Below, in pieces: positions 58,903 through 64,000 of a stretch of 64,000 nt of DNA (within the stretch, counting starts at the first letter, position 1; each line of letters starts with the position of its first letter). This DNA comes from Tricholoma matsutake. Taxonomy: Eukaryota > Basidiomycota > Agaricomycetes > Agaricales > Tricholomataceae. The translations under genes were made by a program, and so were the position numbers. The notes beneath the pieces are model-generated. The model was given only the letters and a program-made list of their open reading frames with translations, was not told where the DNA came from and ran no database searches. The stretch is taken from the NCBI GenBank assembly GCA_026075535.2, contig AP026539.1, positions 1,178,001-1,242,000 on the forward strand, written 5' to 3'.

Positions 58903-60562
58903 TCAGCTGTATGGGTGGTAGTACCCAGAGGCGTAGCCAAATGATCCATCACCTGGTGGGAGTGCTTGGCCAGTACTGCTAGCACTTGCATCAAATGGTC
59001 CTGGATTCTGGTAAACGAACCCATCCTCTGCCAACCATTGTTGGTACTTAGGATCAACATAAGCAGGCATGAAGCTGGGGGTGTAGCCGGGGCCTATTGT
59101 ATAGTTGGCCGCACTGTACACATTTGAAAGAAATGGTGCCTCCCCAGGATTTGAAGGCATTCCTGGGATGTCACCTCACAAAGTCATGGCAGGGTCAAAT
59201 GGAGCCTGCCCACTACCGGAGAAAGGCTCTGCCCAGCTGTCTGGCTGCTCGGTGGGAACAGGAGCTGGCTGGGAGGATGGGCCCATTGAAGGGACGATGG
59301 CTGGGCCTGGTTCATCCCTGCTGTATCCCATGTTCCAGATTCTCCTCCGTGTCATCTCCTCTTCTGGGTCATCCCAAAGAGCCCTCAGCTGCTCAGTTAG
59401 CACATGTTGCTTGTTCTTCCATTTATCACCACTAAGGTAAGTTGAGGGCTTTCCCCTTTTACTCACCCACTTGTCTCCATCCCTGGACTTACCAGCTGCT
59501 TTTGAACTAGCGTTTTTCTCAGCAACCTCCTGCAATGCTGAGCAGAGCTTGAGCAGTGGTGAGTGACAGAATGTGATCCATGACCCATGCACCTATGCAA
59601 ATAGTGAGAAAGGAGATGCATCCAAAACCCAGGTGCGGCATGAAGAGCTCCTTGTTCAACATCACAGCTGGTGACTTCACGACCTCGGCCGCAACCCCTT
59701 CAGCCCATTGCTCCCGAAGAGCTCAAAGACCTTTCCCTGTCAATAGTTAAGCTCAGTCCAACCTCTTCATATCAGCTTACCTCTTCATCAAGCCTGTGGA
59801 CATAGCCTTGGTTGTCAAGCAATTCTTTTGCCTTGCAGGCGGCATGCTCGGTGTTCTTTCCTGCTAGCTGCTCCTCTGAGCACCCTGAAGCCTGCTCTTC
59901 CAACAGCAGCTTGTAGAAGCAGTGCACATTTCGTCTTGCAAGGCTGTAAATGTTGGTCCATGAAGTCTGGACCTGCTTGGCAACCTGTAGCTAGCATCAA
60001 AAGCATACCCCAAGTCCTCAGAATTTATATGCACACGAGCGACCATATCCTCGGGCCAAGACATGGAATCTGCTTCAACAACTTTGACACTCATGAGTGA
60101 AACACCGGTTAACTGGAGTGCCAGGCACTTACCAGTTTGTCTCAACTGCTCATACTCCATCTTTGCCCAGTGGAGTGAATCGACTGCACTCTCCTGCCAT
60201 GCAGCCATGTCCTGAAAACTGAGGGTCGCAATCACGAGCCCACTCATCCTATTTTTGGCAGTTAACTCAAAGTAGTCCATCATGTCTGAGCTGATCTTCA
60301 CCTTCTGAGAGTAGCAGGACCCAGATGCAGCAGTCTTCCCAGTGCTTGCCTTCCTGTATTTGCTTGACCTCTTCTGAGATGACTCAACATTGGAAGGGCA
60401 TGAGCCTGCAGACTCTGAGAATGAGGAGGAGCCTCCCTTGATCCGCCTCCACTTCCCTTTTCCACCAACCATCTCCATTGAAAGTGGGGCAACTGGTGTG
60501 ATTTTGGTTTTGACTCTTAGTAGGGGAAGGGACAAATCTGGAACTGCTGTTGGAAGTGCCAA
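58903..60562 (-). pseudogene. Unrecognised gene with a nonsense codon
   Basis: Starts at 60562. Exon 1 (to about 60132) has a basic part (KGKWRRIKGG, KRSSKYRKASTGK) and MMDYFELTAKNRMSGLV. An intron of about 49 bp (GTAAGT..AAAG) leads to VVEADSMSWPEDMVARV. Further exons give WTNIYSLARRNVHCFYKLLL and NTEHAACKAKELLDNQ (59900) and, after the intron starting at 59782, KELFMPHLGFGCISF (59640). The last part, 59592-58903, has WVSKRGKPSTYLSGDKWKN and a Tyr/Gly/Pro-rich tail (FGYASGYYHPYS). TGA at 59176-59178 fits a former CGA. One intron junction near 59990 does not keep phase, so there may be an indel. Agaricomycete hypothetical protein type. Confidence 0.45.
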
Positions 60563-61485
60563 TTAGAGATGAGTTTGCATGTTGCTCACAAGCCTTGCCT
60601 CAAGTCAGTGTCATGACTGACATTGCCTGGAGGTCTGGAGGTCTGTCATGACATCAGCGCTTCACCAGCCTGCAGTTAACATCATGACCAAACTGGTCTA
60701 GGGTCAAGGTGACAGATCCCTGGAACCCCTGCCACCAGCGTGGCGCAATTTACATTTTAGCCTTGTTTGCCCTTAGGTCAGGACCATGGCTGACCTTGCA
60801 TATACTGATCAAGCTGCCAGTGGTCTTAGATCTGTAATGATATGGTGAGTACTTGACCGAAGCTTGCAGCAAGAGCAACATGATGCAGAGCTTATTCAAG
60901 ATTGCCATGGTCAAAAAAGCCACTATTCGGTGCGAGGGTCTGATCAGTCAGAAGAGGTGAGTGCTTTTGATCATTACCTTGCCAGTGGTATCAGTGCAGT
61001 CCCATTCCAAATCCATCGATTGAATTACTATAAATTGAATCAGCAGGCTTTCACAGAGAGTGAGAGCAAGCCATAGCACACATGTTTTAACTTTCTTCCT
61101 TACATGCTCTTGTGGGAGCCATTCATTGACAGGGAAGTAATCCTATCCTAGAAATAGATCTTGATCGATCACTCAAGTGCTCAAGTACTCATGTAGCTGA
61201 GTGCTCTCCATCCGAGTCCAATGACTGACTGTGTCATGAATCATTGAATCTGGGGCTCAGTGCTTAAGCCTCATCTGGATATTGAATGACCAGAGGATAC
61301 TCCTGTGCATAGTTATGTATGCTGGTTTCTGCATCTCATTCTCATCAAAGCTTGAAGTGATGCTTCATTTATGCAATAAAACTACATTCTGGGTTCTACA
61401 GTGCCCTACTTGATATCTTTGGCTAATTTCTTTATGGCAGACTCTGTCAAGGGAGTAGTGGTGCTAGTAGGAGTCAGTATTACTT
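60563..61485. other. Intergenic, imperfect palindromes
   Basis: AGTCAGTGTCATGACTGA (60605-60622) and other GTCATGAC repeats at 60645-60690. No gene seen. Confidence 0.35.
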
Positions 61486-61864
61486 CTACATCTCTAGTGT
61501 CTTCAGCACTTCAAGCATCCTCAATAGCCATTCTCTCACTGCCTTGAGACTGACTGGTCTCAGAAGTGCCATCTTCAGAGATGCATCCAGCAGATGGCTG
61601 GACATCAACTTCATCCATGGAGGTGGACACCTGATTGCTGCTTTCTGGATCCCCAATTTCATGGAAATAATCCTGCATGTGAGCGATGTCCTCACTCATT
61701 TCCTCCACCCAAATATGAGCTATCTGAACTTGGTCCCGCAATGATTGCAAAACACATTCTCCCTCTAACACCCGATTTGAAGCAACCTGCAGCTCTAAAT
61801 GCAGTGTATCCCGCATCACCTGAGCTATCACCAATTCTTGATGTTGAGATTTTTTGTTGAACAT
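61486..61864 (-). CDS. Coiled-coil-like small protein or exon, unrecognised
   Basis: Minus-strand frame of 117 residues starting at 61864. Heptad-like pattern with many Glu, Gln, Leu and Val (LVIAQVMRDTLHLELQV, VLQSLRDQVQIAHIWVEEM), then a Ser/Thr/Asp-rich acidic tail ending ERMAIEDA. It may be a C-terminal exon of a longer gene lying toward higher coordinates. No function assigned. Confidence 0.3.
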
Positions 61865-62722
61865 GGAGTAGGAATTATCAAACTACAGAGATAATCAGTT
61901 ACCCATGAATGGACACCAAAGGCTACACCCACTGTGTGGGCCCAACGCAGTGACCTGATCTTTGCATAAACTGTTTGAGATCCCAAAACTTTGGAGTATC
62001 ATGTTCATGTAAACCAGACTGGCCCTGACAAACCAGAGCACACCTGTGAGGGAGATGGTGAAGCCATGGTGATCTGCCTCAGTGCCAGGTTCATAAATGG
62101 ATTTTGGTGTGAAGCAGTGGGTATCACAAACTTACTAGGGCAACGTCGCAGGATATAACCTGAAGGCTGAAACCTCAACTTACATGGATCAACACCTTTA
62201 TGTATAGGAGGGACTATAGGTGCTTCAGTCTGATTCTGACTTCAGTCAGGGCACTGAGTGAAAGTTGAAATGTGACATTCAAGATCTGTCACTCAAGATG
62301 GTCACACCACATACACTCAGTAAGGTGAAAAATTTTCCCAATTCATCAATTAGTCACATTGATATGCATGACATGCGTGATCATGTTTGTTTACCAAAGT
62401 TATTGCTAGTTCACTCCTTTATCAACATCGAACAACATGGATCCAAGCATCCCGAATATGACTCACATGGCCTACAAAAGCTTCCCCAACTTCACACTCA
62501 TTACTCATTTCTTCATCAAGTCCATCCCCGCCATCCCCTAAGACTCGGTTGCAAGCAGGCATTGTCTCAGCAGCTTTCTTGGCATGGACTCTCAAGGCTT
62601 GGCAATACAAGTTTGGCTTCAATGGCTCCGAATGTGGAAATACATGGCGGTATAGCTTGCTCTACATAACTTGACATTGGATGGCCAAATTTCTATATAC
62701 TAGTATTGCCATCAAATATGTT
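61865..62722. other. Intergenic, no gene identified
   Basis: Only short frames on both strands. Confidence 0.35.
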
Positions 62723-63561
62723 TCAAACAAAGTGCTCCTCCATCACACAATCATGGAAGCGAGCAGTCTCATGCGTCATGAACTTATCACAAGATTCACA
62801 ATTTGCAAAGAGCAATGAGAATCTATCAATTGGAAGCCCACACATTTGTGGTTGAAGGATGTACTCCTTATTGCTGGTGTGGGAAAGTGCCTGCTTGCAC
62901 TCGTGATAGAACTTGTTCTGGCTTGGGAGACAAGTGTGGCACTCATCGCACTGAGTGAAGAGAGAGGAAAACTGCTCCCAAGTGACACTGGCATCAATCA
63001 CCCAATCCATTCGTAATATAAGGGCATAGTCAGGAAGTGGCACGTTTGATGGGTCAATGGTGTCAAATGCTACATCTAGTAAACAGAAAGACAAATTTAT
63101 TAAGGCATAGAATAAAGGATGAACACGGCAGTATGTGCCTCCATATGTGAATGGCCTTATAGTGGAGCGTTGCTGGACTAGGATGCTATGCTGGGGTATC
63201 TTCTCCTTGGCATCTGAGTCAAGGTGAGAACTCGCAAAATAGCCTAATGCTTTGACACACCATGAACTGCAAAGGTAAGGCTCCATGGTGCCTCCGAATC
63301 AGAGTTTTGCATCAGACTGGCCAGTAGCATGTGTCCTTTGCAAACTACAGCAGTCCCTTGGGGCATGGGAGTGTGGTCTATCAAGTCAGAAGACTCGATG
63401 ATGAATGCGTACTCGCGTTTGAGGCCGCGCATGATCTGAGTTGTGGAGTTGGTCATAGGAGTGGATGGCTGAGTAGCAGAATGCAACATCAAAGAAGATA
63501 TGCAGGTCTTAAGAAGATATGCAGGTCTTGTGAATCTGGCTGCCCCCAGCTTTATACACAT
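62723..63561 (-). CDS. Unrecognised protein with CxxC pairs, partial
   Basis: Minus strand. The first part (63561 to about 63270) reads GLKREYAFIIESSDL and AVVCKGHMLLASLM; the second (63286-62723) starts near SSWCVKALGYF and continues through STIRPFTYGGTYCRVHPLFY. It has paired cysteines in repeated context: FTQCDECHTCLP and FANCESCDKFM, each followed by His and Cys, which may bind zinc. A short intron with CTTTGCAG (about 63267) probably joins the parts. This is a recurring Agaricomycete hypothetical protein type in my recollection. The start is uncertain, as the protein may extend past 63561. Confidence 0.45.
63493..63529. repeat. 17-bp tandem duplication
   Basis: AAGATATGCAGGTCTT occurs twice in a row, just before the 5' part of the minus-strand gene; it may lengthen that gene's coding frame. 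Confidence 0.7.
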
Positions 63562-64000
63562 TCAGCCATGTGTAGAAAACTAAATGAGCAATCAGAGAAA
63601 TGACTATTTGAGGGAGCAGAGGATCAGGGAGATGACTGCTTGAATTCCTGAGTACGTCACATTGCCATCAAGCATCACAATTATTTTCCCATCTAAGCAT
63701 AGCGCAACTCACAGAATTCTCTGCCAATTCATAAGCTGAATTTTGACCAGGCTGCTGATCCACCAACAGAACATAGAATTAGGCTTGCATGAATTAGTTG
63801 AGTCTTGGCACTACACAGCGCATGTTTGATGGATGATCCAAATTTGACCACATTCCCAACTCTCTCGACGACACTAGTTTTCCGCATCTCGCAATCACTC
63901 TGCAACCATATGGTGTTCATTCTAGGTCAGTGTTTCCCAGCCCTGCACTGCAGTGCATTTGTGGCAAGTCATTCTTGCAGCACCCTGCTCTGAATCATCA
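63562..64000. other. No gene identified at the window end
   Basis: No conserved frame. Possibly upstream exons of the gene at 62723-63561. Confidence 0.35.

Noticed and set aside
1..64000. CRISPR arrays, bacterial operons or Shine-Dalgarno sites
   Set aside because: Spliceosomal introns and fungal elements throughout; no regularly spaced repeats of CRISPR type.

Overview
The window looks like a transposon-rich block of a filamentous basidiomycete genome, probably an Agaricomycete and possibly Boletales-like. The reasons are the short introns of about 45-110 bp with GT..AG borders, a FunK1 fungal-type kinase, a Crinkler-header/kinase gene, Plavaka/Tnp2-type DNA transposons, Ty3 and Ty1 retroelements and a Helitron. 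The genus is inference. Only one gene, the Crinkler-kinase at 2576-4565, reads cleanly from start to stop; nearly everything else is a decayed element or pseudogene.

Layout. 1-887: tail of a Plavaka/KDZ-like transposon gene. 1246-1859: a TA-flanked 614-bp MITE, then a 180-bp direct repeat. 2576-4565: intact four-exon Crinkler-header kinase. 4861-5918: unrecognised pseudogene. 6491-7359: fragment of a CACTA/Tnp2 element, hit by a 3.0-kb hAT-like element (7360-10357, 8-bp duplication), which itself carries a second hAT-like element (7558-9449, its own 8-bp duplication). 10374-18517: a Ty3/gypsy chromovirus with two LTRs. Its protease is broken, its reverse transcriptase is gone, and in that place lie an antisense fragment of an apparent host membrane-protein gene and a second TA-flanked MITE. 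20180-25150: a Plavaka-like transposase copy in pieces.

25947-36555: a Helitron helicase reading frame ending in a ubiquitin-protease-like domain. It is cut by a complete 6140-bp CACTA element (28139-34278, 3-bp duplication) and by a 306-bp solo LTR (35389-35694, 5-bp duplication); both sites join in frame. 37482-42949: a Ty1/copia element with 395/397-bp LTRs and a 5-bp duplication, sitting in another unrecognised gene. 43170-46560: repeats, including a 362-bp near-perfect foldback, a solo copia-like LTR and a 3-copy tandem repeat.

46.8-64 kb: minus-strand relics: an unrecognised three-exon gene, a FunK1 kinase pseudogene, a Tnp2-like fragment, a 2-oxoglutarate/Fe(II) dioxygenase-like pseudogene that could belong to the TET/JBP-like class, and three further unrecognised genes.

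A unifying signal is that most internal stops are TGA where the frame suggests CGA, plus TAG/TAA where CAG/CAA fits. CpG is visibly scarce outside 2.3-5.9 kb and about 55.5-56.6 kb. This fits deamination of methylated cytosines in silenced transposons. The nested duplications give a relative order of insertions.
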